Assembly (NCBI RefSeq): GCF_004216555.1 | Contig: NZ_SGWQ01000003.1 | Location: forward strand, 234,146 to 298,145 | Reading direction: 5' to 3' | DNA length: 64,000 nt | Origin: Herbihabitans rhizosphaerae | GTDB taxonomy: Bacteria > Actinomycetota > Actinomycetes > Mycobacteriales > Pseudonocardiaceae | In this document: positions 7,840-16,708 of the stretch, in pieces | How positions within the stretch are numbered: position 1 is the first letter of the stretch | How the letters are laid out: every line of letters begins with the position of its first letter | Notes under the pieces: model-generated | Seen by the model: the letters and a program-made list of their open reading frames with translations, nothing else | The model's database searches: none | Told to the model about the DNA's origin: nothing | Translations under genes and position numbers: made by a program

Positions 7840-9146
7840 CCACGCCCCTTCGCACCCATTCGCTGCGCACGCGGCTCACCCTCGCCACGATCGTGGTAGC
7901 CGGTCTGGCCCTGCTCGGCGTCGTGGTGGTGGTCGACGCGGTGTACGGCCTGCAGGCGCGCAAACAGCTGTCCGAGCGGCTGACCGACCGGGCGAACTTC
8001 GCCGTGCAGCTGGACGGCCGCAACCAGGCGGCGGCGCAGATCGTGCGCCGGACCAGCGGCACCGGCATTCAGGTGAAGGTGGTGACCGCGGACGGTCGCA
8101 GGTTCGGCGTCGACGACCCGATCGAGACCGGCGAGGTGATGACCACCGACCGGCGGCTGCCCAAGAGCGGCGCGACGATCTCGCTGTACGCCGACACCAC
8201 GACCATCGACGAGTCGCGCACGCTGCTGCGGCAGGTGCTCGGGCTGGTCGGTGGCGGCGCGCTGGCCCTGACCGCCGGCGGGCTGCTGCTGACCGTGCGC
8301 CGGTCGCTGCGACCACTGGACGCCATGACGAACCTGGCGTACTCGATCGCGCACGGCCGGCGCGGGCAGCGGCTGCGGCCGGAGCGCACGGACACCGAGC
8401 TGGGCCGGACCGCGTCCGCGCTGGACACGATGATCGACTCGCTGGAGGGCGCGGAGCGGCAGGCGCGCGACTCCGAGCAGCGGTCGCGGCAGTTCCTCGC
8501 CGACATCGCGCACGAGCTGCGCACGCCGATCGCCGGGGTGCAGGCCGCCGCACAGGCCGCGATCCAGGCGCCGGCCTCGCGGCAGGAGCAGGACCGGATG
8601 CACCTGCTGCTGGTGCGGGAGGCGAAGCGGGCCGGCCGGCTGGTCGAGGACCTGCTCGCGCTGGCCAAGATCGACGCCGGACTGGACCTGCACCGCGAGC
8701 CGGTCGACCTGCTGGCGCTGGCCGACGCCGAGGCCGATCGCGCGCGCCTGCTGTCCCCGGACCTGGTGATCGAGGTGACCGGAGAGCACCTTCACGCGGT
8801 GGCCGACGCCGAACGGCTGACCCAGGTGGTGGCGAACGTGCTGGACAACGCGCGCCGGCACACACCGGACGGCGGGCGCGTCTCGATCACCGTCCGCCGA
8901 GCACCTGGACAGGCGTTCGTGGAGGTCGCCGACACCGGCCCGGGTGTGCCGCCGTCGGCCCGCGAGGCGATCTTCGGCCGGCTCGTGCGGCACGACACCG
9001 GGCGGGACCGGAAGTCTGGCGGCTCGGGACTGGGCCTGGCCATCGCGCGCGGGATCGCCCGGGCGCACGGCGGCGACCTGGTGTGCGTCGAGCCGCCGCC
9101 CGGCGCGCACGGCGCGGTGTTCCGGCTGGTGCTGCCCGCACGCTGA
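7836..9146 (+). CDS. Sensor histidine kinase
   Basis: This is a 436-residue HPK1-type kinase. Transmembrane helices lie at about residues 14-36 and 130-155, flanking a short extracytoplasmic domain of about 90 residues. A HAMP linker follows (RRSLRPLDAMTNLAYSIAHG), then the dimerisation box with phosphoacceptor H226 (FLADIAHELRTPIAG). The HATPase domain has N-box VLDNARRHTP, G1 DTGPGVP and G2 GGSGLGLAI. The GTG start overlaps the regulator stop by four bases. It would phosphorylate the upstream OmpR-type regulator. The small sensor domain has no recognised fold, so the signal cannot be predicted. Confidence 0.95.
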   Translation: MTTPLRTHSLRTRLTLATIVVAGLALLGVVVVVDAVYGLQARKQLSERLTDRANFAVQLDGRNQAAAQIVRRTSGTGIQVKVVTADGRRFGVDDPIETGEVMTTDRRLPKSGATISLYADTTTIDESRTLLRQVLGLVGGGALALTAGGLLLTVRRSLRPLDAMTNLAYSIAHGRRGQRLRPERTDTELGRTASALDTMIDSLEGAERQARDSEQRSRQFLADIAHELRTPIAGVQAAAQAAIQAPASRQEQDRMHLLLVREAKRAGRLVEDLLALAKIDAGLDLHREPVDLLALADAEADRARLLSPDLVIEVTGEHLHAVADAERLTQVVANVLDNARRHTPDGGRVSITVRRAPGQAFVEVADTGPGVPPSAREAIFGRLVRHDTGRDRKSGGSGLGLAIARGIARAHGGDLVCVEPPPGAHGAVFRLVLPAR

Positions 9147-9227
9147 GGACCGTTCGGAGGTTGTGCGCCACGCGCGGCGGGGACACGATTGCCGGCGGTG
9201 AGTCACCCATCCTCGGAGGTGGATCGC

Positions 9228-10253
9228 ATGCGTGGACGTCATCCCTGGCTCGCGGCGGCGCTGGTCGTCGCGCTGGCACTGCTGGTCTCGGCATCGAACT
9301 GGGCGACTGCGGAGCGCACGCAGCCGCGATCCCCTGTGCCACAAGGAGATCGGGTCGTCCTGGCGATCCACGGCGGCGCCGGGACGGCGGTGCCGCCCGA
9401 GTTGGAGCAGGCCTACCGGCAGGCGTTGCGCGCCTCGCTGGAGGCCGGCTACCGCGTGATCAAGTCCGGCGGCAGTGGGCTGGACGCGACCGCCGCCGCG
9501 GTGCGCGTCATGGAGGACAGCGACCTGTTCAACGCGGGCAAGGGCGCGGTGATGAACACCGACACGGAGCACGAGCTGGACGCGTCGATCATGAGCGGGC
9601 GTGACCTGCGCGGCGCCGGCGTGACCGGGCTCAAGCACATCAGGAACCCGATCGACCTGGCCCGGCTGGTGATGGACAGGACCCCGCACGTGCTGATGGC
9701 CGGCGACGGCGCGGAGATGTTCGCCCGGCAGCAGGGTGTCACGACCGTGCCGCAGGACTACTTCTTCACCGAGCGCGCGTTCCGGAACCTGTTGCTGGCC
9801 AAGGAAAAGGACCCGGACCGGCAGAAGCTGCAGTTCGGCCCGATGGGCACGGTGGGCGCCGTCGCGCGGGACCGGGCCGGCGACCTGGCGGCGGCCACCT
9901 CGACCGGTGGGCTGACCAACAAGCTGGTCGGCCGGGTGGGTGACTCGCCCATCCTCGGCGCCGGCACCTACGCGAAGAACCGGACGGTGGCGGTCTCCGG
10001 GACGGGCAAGGGCGAGAGCTACATCCGCACCGCCGCCGCGCACGAGATCTCGGTGTTGATCGAGCACGCGCGGATGTCGGTGCGGAAGGCCGCGGAGACG
10101 GTGGTGCACGAGGAGGTGCCGGCGACCGGCGGGACCGGCGGCGTGATCGCGCTCGCGCCGGACGGCACACTCGCGGCGCCCTACTCGACCGACTCGATGA
10201 TCTTCGCCTACGTGACCGAGGACGGCCGGTTCGTCATCCGTCCCAACGGCTGA
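9228..10253 (+). CDS. Exported isoaspartyl peptidase/L-asparaginase (Ntn hydrolase, T2 family)
   Basis: This is a 341-residue plant-type asparaginase/isoaspartyl aminopeptidase. The N-terminal VVLAIHGGAGTAV and DLFNAGKGAVM motifs are characteristic. The autoproteolysis site with the catalytic threonine is in GTVGAVARDRAGDLAAATST, followed by GGLTNKLVGRVGDSPILGAG, the binding-pocket segment. A signal peptide or anchor precedes it (HPWLAAALVVALALLVSASN), so the enzyme acts outside the cytoplasm. I chose the ATG at 9228 because a strong ribosome-binding site, GGAGGTGG at 9215-9222, sits directly before it; longer forms would bury the signal peptide. It hydrolyses asparagine or beta-aspartyl peptides. 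It is a single gene. Confidence 0.93.
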   Translation: MRGRHPWLAAALVVALALLVSASNWATAERTQPRSPVPQGDRVVLAIHGGAGTAVPPELEQAYRQALRASLEAGYRVIKSGGSGLDATAAAVRVMEDSDLFNAGKGAVMNTDTEHELDASIMSGRDLRGAGVTGLKHIRNPIDLARLVMDRTPHVLMAGDGAEMFARQQGVTTVPQDYFFTERAFRNLLLAKEKDPDRQKLQFGPMGTVGAVARDRAGDLAAATSTGGLTNKLVGRVGDSPILGAGTYAKNRTVAVSGTGKGESYIRTAAAHEISVLIEHARMSVRKAAETVVHEEVPATGGTGGVIALAPDGTLAAPYSTDSMIFAYVTEDGRFVIRPNG

Positions 10254-10387
10254 TCTGGACCGCGTCCCAACTGACACGCGCACGGTTGTGAGCGTGTCCA
10301 GAACCGTGTACAGCACTGTACATCTCGGTTACCGATGGGTAACTTGGCGGCATTCCGCAGTGATCCGCCTCACGACCCGAGGACGCC

Positions 10388-11725
10388 ATGTACCGAAACG
10401 CCCTCCGCCTGCTGGCCGCGGCACTCGTCGCCACGCTGGCCCTCGTCACCGCGTCGATCGCGACCGCCAGCCCGAGCGCGTCCCCGGCTGCGGTCCCGAC
10501 CGCCGCCGCCGGCGATCCGTTCTACCGCTACGACGGCGACGAGCCGCTGTCGTCGTTCGCGCCCGGCACGGTGCTGAAGACCCGGACACTCCAGTATCAC
10601 GTGCTCGGCCTGCCCACCCCGGTACGCGCGATCCAGCTGCTGTATCGCACGACCGACGCCCAGGGCCGGCCGTCTGCCAACGTCACCTCGATCGTGCGCA
10701 GCCTCAACGGCGACGGCAGCAAAGCCCTGTCGTACCAGTCGTTCTACGACTCGCTGAATCCCGAGCACGGTCCGTCCCGGGCCATCGCCGGCGACGTCAG
10801 CCTCGGCGGCCTGATCGCCAACGCGGAGTCGCTCGTCCTCGTGCCGGCCCTGCTGCTCGGGTACAACGTGGTCATCTCCGACACCGAGGGCCAGACCGCG
10901 AACTTCGCGGCCGGACCGGAGTACGGCACCAACACCCTGGACTCGATCCGCGCGGCCACCAGGGCGCCGGAGACCGGCATGAACGCCGACACCAAGTTCG
11001 GCCTGATCGGCTACTCCGGTGGCGCGATCGCCACCGGCTGGGCGGCGGCACTCGCACCGAGCTACGCACCCGACGTCAACAAGAACCTGGTGGGCTTCAC
11101 CGAGGGCGGAATGCTCGTCGCGCCCGCGCACAACCTCAAGTACGTCGGCGGCAGCGTCGCGTGGACCGGCGTCATCCCGATGGCGCTCATCGGTGCCGCG
11201 CGGGCCTACGACATCGACCTGAGGCCGTACGCGAACAGCTACGGCCTCGAGGTCCTGGACAAGCTGCGCAACGCCTCGATCGCCGACGCACTGGGCCGCT
11301 ACCCGGGCCTGACCTGGCAGAAACTGGTGAAGCCGGAGTTCGCCGACCCCAATTCGGTGCCGCCGTTCCTGGCAGCGGTGAACAAGCTCAACATCGGTTC
11401 GGCGCCCACTCCGACGATCCCCGGCTTCATCGCCCAGGGCGGCAACGGCGCACTGGAGGGCACGTTCGCGAAGCTGGGTACCGGTGACGGCGTCATGGTG
11501 GCCGGCGACGTGCGCACACTCGCCCGGCAGTACTGCGCCACCGGCAACAAGTCGATCAAGTACGACCAGTACGACCTGCTCAGCCACGTCGGTGCGCCCG
11601 TGGCGTGGGCGCCGCTGGCGATCGCGTGGCTCAACGACCGCTTCGCGGGCAAGCCGGCACCGTCGGACTGTGGGCGGATCCCGCCCGGCAACTCGCTGGC
11701 CCCGGAGCAGCCACCCGCACGGTGA
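10388..11725 (+). CDS. Secretory lipase (LIP family, PF03583-like)
   Basis: This 445-residue exported alpha/beta hydrolase has a signal peptide of about 28 residues (LLAAALVATLALVTASIATA). It resembles secretory triacylglycerol lipases: PGTVLKTRTLQYHVLGLPTP near the mature N-terminus and GLIGYSGGAIATGWAA containing the nucleophile elbow G-Y-S-G-G. The helical lid region follows, then a C-terminal catalytic stretch around VGAPVAWAPLAIAWLNDRF. GAGGACGCC just before the ATG serves as ribosome-binding site. The last 95 bases overlap the convergent MFS gene. It probably releases fatty acids from lipids outside the cell. Confidence 0.9.
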   Translation: MYRNALRLLAAALVATLALVTASIATASPSASPAAVPTAAAGDPFYRYDGDEPLSSFAPGTVLKTRTLQYHVLGLPTPVRAIQLLYRTTDAQGRPSANVTSIVRSLNGDGSKALSYQSFYDSLNPEHGPSRAIAGDVSLGGLIANAESLVLVPALLLGYNVVISDTEGQTANFAAGPEYGTNTLDSIRAATRAPETGMNADTKFGLIGYSGGAIATGWAAALAPSYAPDVNKNLVGFTEGGMLVAPAHNLKYVGGSVAWTGVIPMALIGAARAYDIDLRPYANSYGLEVLDKLRNASIADALGRYPGLTWQKLVKPEFADPNSVPPFLAAVNKLNIGSAPTPTIPGFIAQGGNGALEGTFAKLGTGDGVMVAGDVRTLARQYCATGNKSIKYDQYDLLSHVGAPVAWAPLAIAWLNDRFAGKPAPSDCGRIPPGNSLAPEQPPAR

Positions 11726-12887
11726 TCAACGCGGCGGCCGCGATGGCGGTGACGGTGATCCCCGCTGTCGCGGGCCAGCCCACCCAGTCGACGGCCGCCG
11801 CGCCGAACGCCGTCCCGATGCTCCCGCCCACGAAGTAGACGATCATGTAGGCGCTGTTGAACCGTGCGGGAGCAGAAGGGTCGATCGCCAGCACGGTGCT
11901 CTGATTCGCGACCTGGGCGGCGAACAGCCCCGCGTCGAACAGTGCGAGACAGGCGAGCGTCACGGCGGTGTTCGGCAGGGCGAACGCGAGCACCGCCGTG
12001 GCCGCGGCGGCGAGCGCCAGACCCGCGAGGATCACCTTTCGGGCGCCGACGCGATCGGTCCACGTGCCGGAGATTCGCGTCGCGAGAATGCCGAGGAGTC
12101 CGGCGAACGCGTACAGACCGATGCGTTCCGCTGAATACGAATAGGGAGGTTGCGCGAGCGCGACCGCCAGGCCGGCCCACACGACGCAGAACGCGAAGAA
12201 CCACGTCGCGCCACGAATCGCCGCCCAACGCAAAGCCGCGTATTCGGTAACCAGACCAGGAATCGACCGCACGGTGGCGAGATAGCCTCGATCCGCCCCG
12301 CCGTGCGTATTCGGAAGCACACGCAGCGAACTCACCCCGAGGCTGACACACGCCGCCGCGAACACCAGGAGCATGCCGCGCCAGCCGATCGCGTCGGTGA
12401 GCCAGCCGCCGGCGATCCGGCCGGCCAGGATCCCCGCCGAGATCCCGGCGGTCACGATCCCCAGCGTCGTCGCCCGCCGGTGCGGACGCGCGAGCCGGCC
12501 GGCCACCGAGCTCAGACCGGCGCCGACCGACGAACAGGCGCCGATCACACCGGTCATCGGAGCCAGCGCCCACACGCTGCCGACAGCGGCACTGAGGGCC
12601 AGAGCGGCCGCCAGAACGCCGAACTGGGCGGACAACACGCGTCTCGGCGAAAAGCGGTCGACCAGAGGAACGAGGAGAACGAGCCCGAACATGTATCCGA
12701 CCGGACCACACGCGAGCGCCACCCCGACCGCGGCATAGGACGAGGTGAGCGAACCGGCCACAGCAGCGGTCGCCGGCTGGAGTGGATAAACCGTCGCCGT
12801 CCCGAGCGCCGCGGAAAGCGACATGAACCAGACGACACGATTCTCCAATTGACCGGTTTCGCTAACCGGGACAAGTTCATTCCGCAC
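11631..12887 (-). CDS. MFS transporter, drug-efflux type (12 TM)
   Basis: This 418-residue major facilitator protein has a 12-helix hydrophobic pattern. Landmarks are the loop 2-3 motif PLVDRFSPRRVL and the mid-protein GTWTDRVGARKVIL, both variants of the MFS motif A, and an ARPHRRATTLGIVTAGISAG segment. It looks like a Bcr/CmlA or YbfB-type exporter; the substrate is unknown. The GTG at 12887 gives a plausible N-terminus, although no clear ribosome-binding site precedes it, and a TAGGGT sequence a few bases upstream would fit leaderless transcription. The RidA gene ends 66 bp upstream on the same strand. The C-terminal 31 codons overlap the convergent lipase gene. Confidence 0.88.
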   Translation of the reverse strand: MRNELVPVSETGQLENRVVWFMSLSAALGTATVYPLQPATAAVAGSLTSSYAAVGVALACGPVGYMFGLVLLVPLVDRFSPRRVLSAQFGVLAAALALSAAVGSVWALAPMTGVIGACSSVGAGLSSVAGRLARPHRRATTLGIVTAGISAGILAGRIAGGWLTDAIGWRGMLLVFAAACVSLGVSSLRVLPNTHGGADRGYLATVRSIPGLVTEYAALRWAAIRGATWFFAFCVVWAGLAVALAQPPYSYSAERIGLYAFAGLLGILATRISGTWTDRVGARKVILAGLALAAAATAVLAFALPNTAVTLACLALFDAGLFAAQVANQSTVLAIDPSAPARFNSAYMIVYFVGGSIGTAFGAAAVDWVGWPATAGITVTAIAAAALITVRVAAPGPASCRAGSAHSPTVPACPRSGR

Positions 12888-12953
12888 ACGCCAACCCTAG
12901 AAAGCGGACAGGCCGCCGCGCTGGCGAAATACCGCCATTAATGTCGCGCTCCG

Positions 12954-13361
12954 TCAGTCCACGACGGCGGCGACCGCCTCGATCTCCACGAGCTGGTCGG
13001 CGTAACCCAGCACGGTCACGCCGATCAGCGTGCTCGGCACGTCGTGCTCGCCGAACGCGTCGCGAACGACCTCCCACGCCGCCACGAGGTCGCGCTGCGA
13101 CGTCGAGGCCACCAGCACGCGCGTGCTGATCACGTCCTCGATCCGCGCGCCCGCGTCGGCGAGCGCGGTACGCAGGTTCGCCACGCACCGAGCGGCCTGC
13201 TCGGCGTGGTCGCCGACCCCGACGGTGGCGCCGTTCTCGTCCAGCGGGCAGGAGCCGGCCAGGAAGATCAGCCGCGCCTCGGCGGGTGCGGTGGCCGCGT
13301 AGGCGTACTCGGCGACGTCGGACAGGGTGGCCGACCGGATCAGGGTGACGTTCTTCGCCAT
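12954..13361 (-). CDS. RidA/YjgF family protein
   Basis: This 135-residue protein has the full RidA-family layout: LIFLAGSCPLDENGATVGVG near residue 35, QAARCVANLRTALADAGA, and the C-terminal VTVLGYADQLVEIEAVAAV. RidA proteins hydrolyse reactive enamine/imine intermediates such as 2-aminoacrylate. The canonical catalytic-site arginine lies in the pattern S-T-R-V-L-V in this protein, but the family has many paralogues with other roles, so I call only the family. A ribosome-binding site (AAGGAAC) precedes the ATG. The MFS gene follows on the same strand. Confidence 0.92.
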   Translation of the reverse strand: MAKNVTLIRSATLSDVAEYAYAATAPAEARLIFLAGSCPLDENGATVGVGDHAEQAARCVANLRTALADAGARIEDVISTRVLVASTSQRDLVAAWEVVRDAFGEHDVPSTLIGVTVLGYADQLVEIEAVAAVVD

Positions 13362-13505
13362 CGAAGTTCCTTTCGGGTTCGGGATTCACCACCACGCTAG
13401 CCGCGGACCATTTGTCACCGCGGTGACACGTTTCGCGCCACTCAGTGATCGAGGCGTTCCCGCGGGTGCGACCGGCTGCCATGCTCGGCCGCGGGAGGAG
13501 CTGCC

Positions 13506-15545
13506 ATGAACGTGGGATCGACGGTGGAGCACTTCGACAGTCGTCTGCGGGTGCCCGAGCCGCCGGGCAAGGCACTGCATCAGGCCGTGCGCGACGGCCT
13601 GTTCGCGCCACTCGTGCTGGTGTGCGGGGCCGGGTTCCTCGCGCTGTACATCCTCAGCACCGCCACGGACGTCTGGTTCGCGTGGACGGTGACGAGCCCG
13701 CTGACGGCCGCCACGGTGGGAGCCGGTTTCGGCGCCGCCTGGGTGTTGTTCGTGCTGGCCATGCTGGAGCCCGGCTGGGCCAACGCCAGGCTCGCCGCCG
13801 GCGTCCCACTCGTACTGGCCGCCGGCACCCTGCTCACCGTCAACCTGACCGACGCGGAGCTGAACCCGTCCGGCGACGTGGACATCTTCGGGACCTCGTT
13901 CAGCGTGCCGGTCGCGGACCTGTGGCTGATCGGTCTCGGCTGGGCGCCGCTGCTGCTCACCGTGCTGACGGTGCCCGCCCAGCTCAACCGCCGGCCCGAC
14001 AACGACGGTGACAGCCGCGTGCGCACCGCGCCGATGCCGGCCTGGGCACGGGTGATCGCCGGCCTTGAGGGGCTCGGGCTGGTCGGGCTCGGGGCGGTGC
14101 TCTTCGCCCGCCCCGAGGTGTCCTGGTGGCCGTGGCGGGTGAGCGTGCTCGACCTGCGCGAGCTGTGCGTGCTGATGATCACCGTGGGCCTGCTGCTCCT
14201 GCACGCCACGGTCGGCGGTGACCTGCGGCGCGCGGCGATCGGCATGGCCGCGCTGGTCTCGTTCGGGGTGCTCGCGCTGATCGGCGTACTGCGCTACTCC
14301 GACGAACTGCGCTGGGAATCGCCGTCGGCGTGGATCTTCGTCGCGGCCGTGGGGGTGCTGCTCGGCACCGGCGCGATCGGTCTGCTGCTACTCGGCCTGC
14401 TGCGGGTGGTGCTGCCGGTACTGACCACGGTGACCGGTGCCGATCCCAAGGTCCCGCCGTCGACCAAGCGCCTGCGGGAGCTCGGTCTCGGCGCCCGCTC
14501 GAAGATCACACCGCACGCCGACGACGGCTTCTTCGGCCCGGACTCGGTGACCTGGAAGGTGTGGACCTACCCGTCCTCGCTCACCGTGGGGTTCCAGCGC
14601 GCGGTCGTCGTGGAGGAACTCGATCCGGCGCTGGTGGCCTCCGTCGACGCGACTGGGGCGATCCGCAACCGCCCGCGCGCCCGCTACGACCGGACGCTGC
14701 GGTACTTCGCGATGGTGGCCTTCGCCGGCACCCGCGACACGATGAAGGCCGCCGACGTGCTGGTGAAGGTCCACTCCGTGGGCATCGGCATCGAGCCGGG
14801 CAGCGGAAAGCCCTACGACGCCAACGATCCCCAGTCACAGCTCTGGATCCACCTGACCGCCTGGCACTCGATCCTGTACGCCTACGAGAAGTACGGCCCG
14901 GGCAGGCTCAGCCCGGAGGAGGAGGCGCGCTACTGGGCCGACTGCGCCGCCGCGGCCGAACTCCAGACCTGCGATCCCGCCGACGTTCCCCGCGACCGCG
15001 ACGGCGTCCGCGCGTACTTCGAGCGGATGCGCCCCGAGTTGGTCGGCTCGCCGGTCGCCCGGTCCACCATGAACCACCTGCTGCACGCCGAGGTGATGCT
15101 GCCGCCGATGCCGCCGGTGTACTGGCTGGGGACGCTGATCGCCACCACCGCCCAGCGCATCGCCACCGTCGCGTCCATGCCGCACTGGATGCGCGAGATG
15201 TCGGGCATCCGGCAGAGCCGCCTGCTGGACGTGCTGATCGTGCCGGTGATGCGCGTGTCGTTCCGGCTGGCCCGGATCAGCCGCTGGTTCCAACTGGGCG
15301 CGCTGCACCTGCTGTCGCCCACGACCACGTCGGTCGTCGCGCCGATCCTGTTCCGCGTTCCGCCCACCACGTCCGAGACGCTGACCCCCGCGCAGGCCCG
15401 CGAGCGCTACGGCTACCCCAAACCGGCGGAGGCGCACCTGGAACTGCGGGCCCGGCAACACCAGCGCGTGTTCACCGACCGCCAGCAGCCCAGCGAGGTC
15501 GGCCTGGTCGAGTCCGAGGACATCCTGGGTACTCGCACCCAGTGA
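13506..15545 (+). CDS. Membrane protein fused to an MpaB/rubber-oxygenase-like (DUF2236) domain
   Basis: This is a 679-residue, two-part protein. Residues 1-300 hold about eight hydrophobic helices. Residues 330-560 match the oxygenase MpaB/Latex-clearing-protein-like domain: GPDSVTWKVWTYPSSL, RYDRTLRYFAMVAFAGTRDT, VHSVGIGI with the conserved histidine, PYDANDPQSQLWIHLTAWHS with a second conserved histidine, and YWADC. In characterised members such histidines ligate a heme that cleaves or hydroxylates lipids or polyisoprenes. A strong ribosome-binding site (GGGAGGAGCTGCC) fixes the ATG. Most family members are 280-400 residues without the N-terminal membrane half, so the fusion is notable. 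The substrate is unknown. Confidence 0.8.
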   Translation: MNVGSTVEHFDSRLRVPEPPGKALHQAVRDGLFAPLVLVCGAGFLALYILSTATDVWFAWTVTSPLTAATVGAGFGAAWVLFVLAMLEPGWANARLAAGVPLVLAAGTLLTVNLTDAELNPSGDVDIFGTSFSVPVADLWLIGLGWAPLLLTVLTVPAQLNRRPDNDGDSRVRTAPMPAWARVIAGLEGLGLVGLGAVLFARPEVSWWPWRVSVLDLRELCVLMITVGLLLLHATVGGDLRRAAIGMAALVSFGVLALIGVLRYSDELRWESPSAWIFVAAVGVLLGTGAIGLLLLGLLRVVLPVLTTVTGADPKVPPSTKRLRELGLGARSKITPHADDGFFGPDSVTWKVWTYPSSLTVGFQRAVVVEELDPALVASVDATGAIRNRPRARYDRTLRYFAMVAFAGTRDTMKAADVLVKVHSVGIGIEPGSGKPYDANDPQSQLWIHLTAWHSILYAYEKYGPGRLSPEEEARYWADCAAAAELQTCDPADVPRDRDGVRAYFERMRPELVGSPVARSTMNHLLHAEVMLPPMPPVYWLGTLIATTAQRIATVASMPHWMREMSGIRQSRLLDVLIVPVMRVSFRLARISRWFQLGALHLLSPTTTSVVAPILFRVPPTTSETLTPAQARERYGYPKPAEAHLELRARQHQRVFTDRQQPSEVGLVESEDILGTRTQ

Positions 15546-15667
15546 CCAGGCCGCGTCTGACAAACCCATGGTCGCGGTCTTCGCGCCGAGGTTCATCAGA
15601 CACGACCTAGACGCCGGCGCGGTGCCGCGGCCACAAGTGTCCCTTGTAGACGGTCCACTCAGCGCCG

Positions 15668-16636
15668 TCACGCGGGCGGGAGGACCAGGGGCAGGCCGAA
15701 GGCGGGGAAGAAGGCGCGGTCCTCCACCATCTCCATGCGGTGAATGCCGGTCCGTGCGACGGTGAGGAAGTCTATGGCGTAGGCCCGGTACACGTCGTCA
15801 CCGTTCGCGCGGTACACGCCAAATCCGCGGTGGCCGTTCACGGTGATCGGCAGCTTGCGACTGTCCCCGAATCCTGGACAGTGGACCAGGAGGTCCAGCA
15901 GCGCATCACGCCCGCTGACAATACCGGCGGGCAGCCGGGCCGCCGCGTCCTTGGTCAGCAGGCGCTTCAGCGCGGCGATGTCTCCGGTCTCGAACGCCGA
16001 GGCGTACTCGTCCAGCAACGCGCTGTGCGGCGCGTCGCCGCCGCCCTTGCCCGCAGGCGCAGGCCGCTCCCGCGTCAGCAATGTCCTGCCGCGCCGCACC
16101 GTGCTGTGCACCGCGGCGTCCGTGGTGCCCAACAGATCCGCGACCTCGATGGCCGGCATGCCGAGGACGTCCCGCAAGATCAACACAGACCGCTGCCGCG
16201 GGGTGAGGCGCCGCCAGGCGTGCGCGAGGGCGTCACGGCTGTGCTCGCGCGAGCTGATGATCTCGGCCGGGTCGGTGACCTCATCGGGGGCGAGCCGACC
16301 GGCCTCGAACGGTGACGGCCACGCGTTGGGGCCGTCACCCTCGTCAGGCCTGCTGTCCGCGAACCCGGACGGCACAGGCAACCGCCGCCCGCGCTCCAAC
16401 GCGGTGCGGCACACGTTGGTGGCGATCCGGTACAGCCAGGTGCGCAACGACGACTTGCCCTCGAAGCCCGCGTAGGACTGCCACGCACGCAAGTACGTCT
16501 CCTGCAACTGGTCCTCCGCGTCGTCGAGGGATCCGAGCATGCGGCGGCAGTGCGCGAGAAGCTCGCGGTGGAATGGTTGGACCATCCGCGCGAATTCGTG
16601 ATGATCGATCCGCATGCGGTCCGCCTGGGACTCCAT
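15668..16636 (-). CDS. ECF sigma factor with SnoaL-like C-terminal domain (SigG-like)
   Basis: This is a 322-residue extracytoplasmic-function sigma factor. Region 2 covers about residues 12-80 (HCRRMLGSLDDAEDQLQETY, FEGKSSLRTWLYRIATNVC). Region 4 covers about 140-195 (RLTPRQRSVLILRDVLGMPA, EVADLLGTTDAAVHSTVRRG). A C-terminal SnoaL/NTF2-like domain of about 110 residues follows, as in the SigG/SigJ groups where it replaces a separate anti-sigma factor. I chose the ATG at 16636 because GAGGGAG precedes it at good spacing; a GTG at 16669 would add 11 residues without such a site. It is divergent from the MFS gene starting at 16709, a likely target. Confidence 0.9.
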   Translation of the reverse strand: MESQADRMRIDHHEFARMVQPFHRELLAHCRRMLGSLDDAEDQLQETYLRAWQSYAGFEGKSSLRTWLYRIATNVCRTALERGRRLPVPSGFADSRPDEGDGPNAWPSPFEAGRLAPDEVTDPAEIISSREHSRDALAHAWRRLTPRQRSVLILRDVLGMPAIEVADLLGTTDAAVHSTVRRGRTLLTRERPAPAGKGGGDAPHSALLDEYASAFETGDIAALKRLLTKDAAARLPAGIVSGRDALLDLLVHCPGFGDSRKLPITVNGHRGFGVYRANGDDVYRAYAIDFLTVARTGIHRMEMVEDRAFFPAFGLPLVLPPA

Positions 16637-16708
16637 GTCACTCCCTCGATCGACTGTGCTGTCGGTCACTCGCGACGAATCAACGACGCCGATCTGGTCT
16701 GCATTCCC

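Noticed and set aside
7716-10316. Very long minus-strand open frame (866 codons) opposite the kinase and asparaginase genes
   Set aside because: It is an antisense shadow typical of GC-rich codon bias: low-complexity Arg/Gly/His-rich translation, no domain, and it covers three well-supported plus-strand genes.
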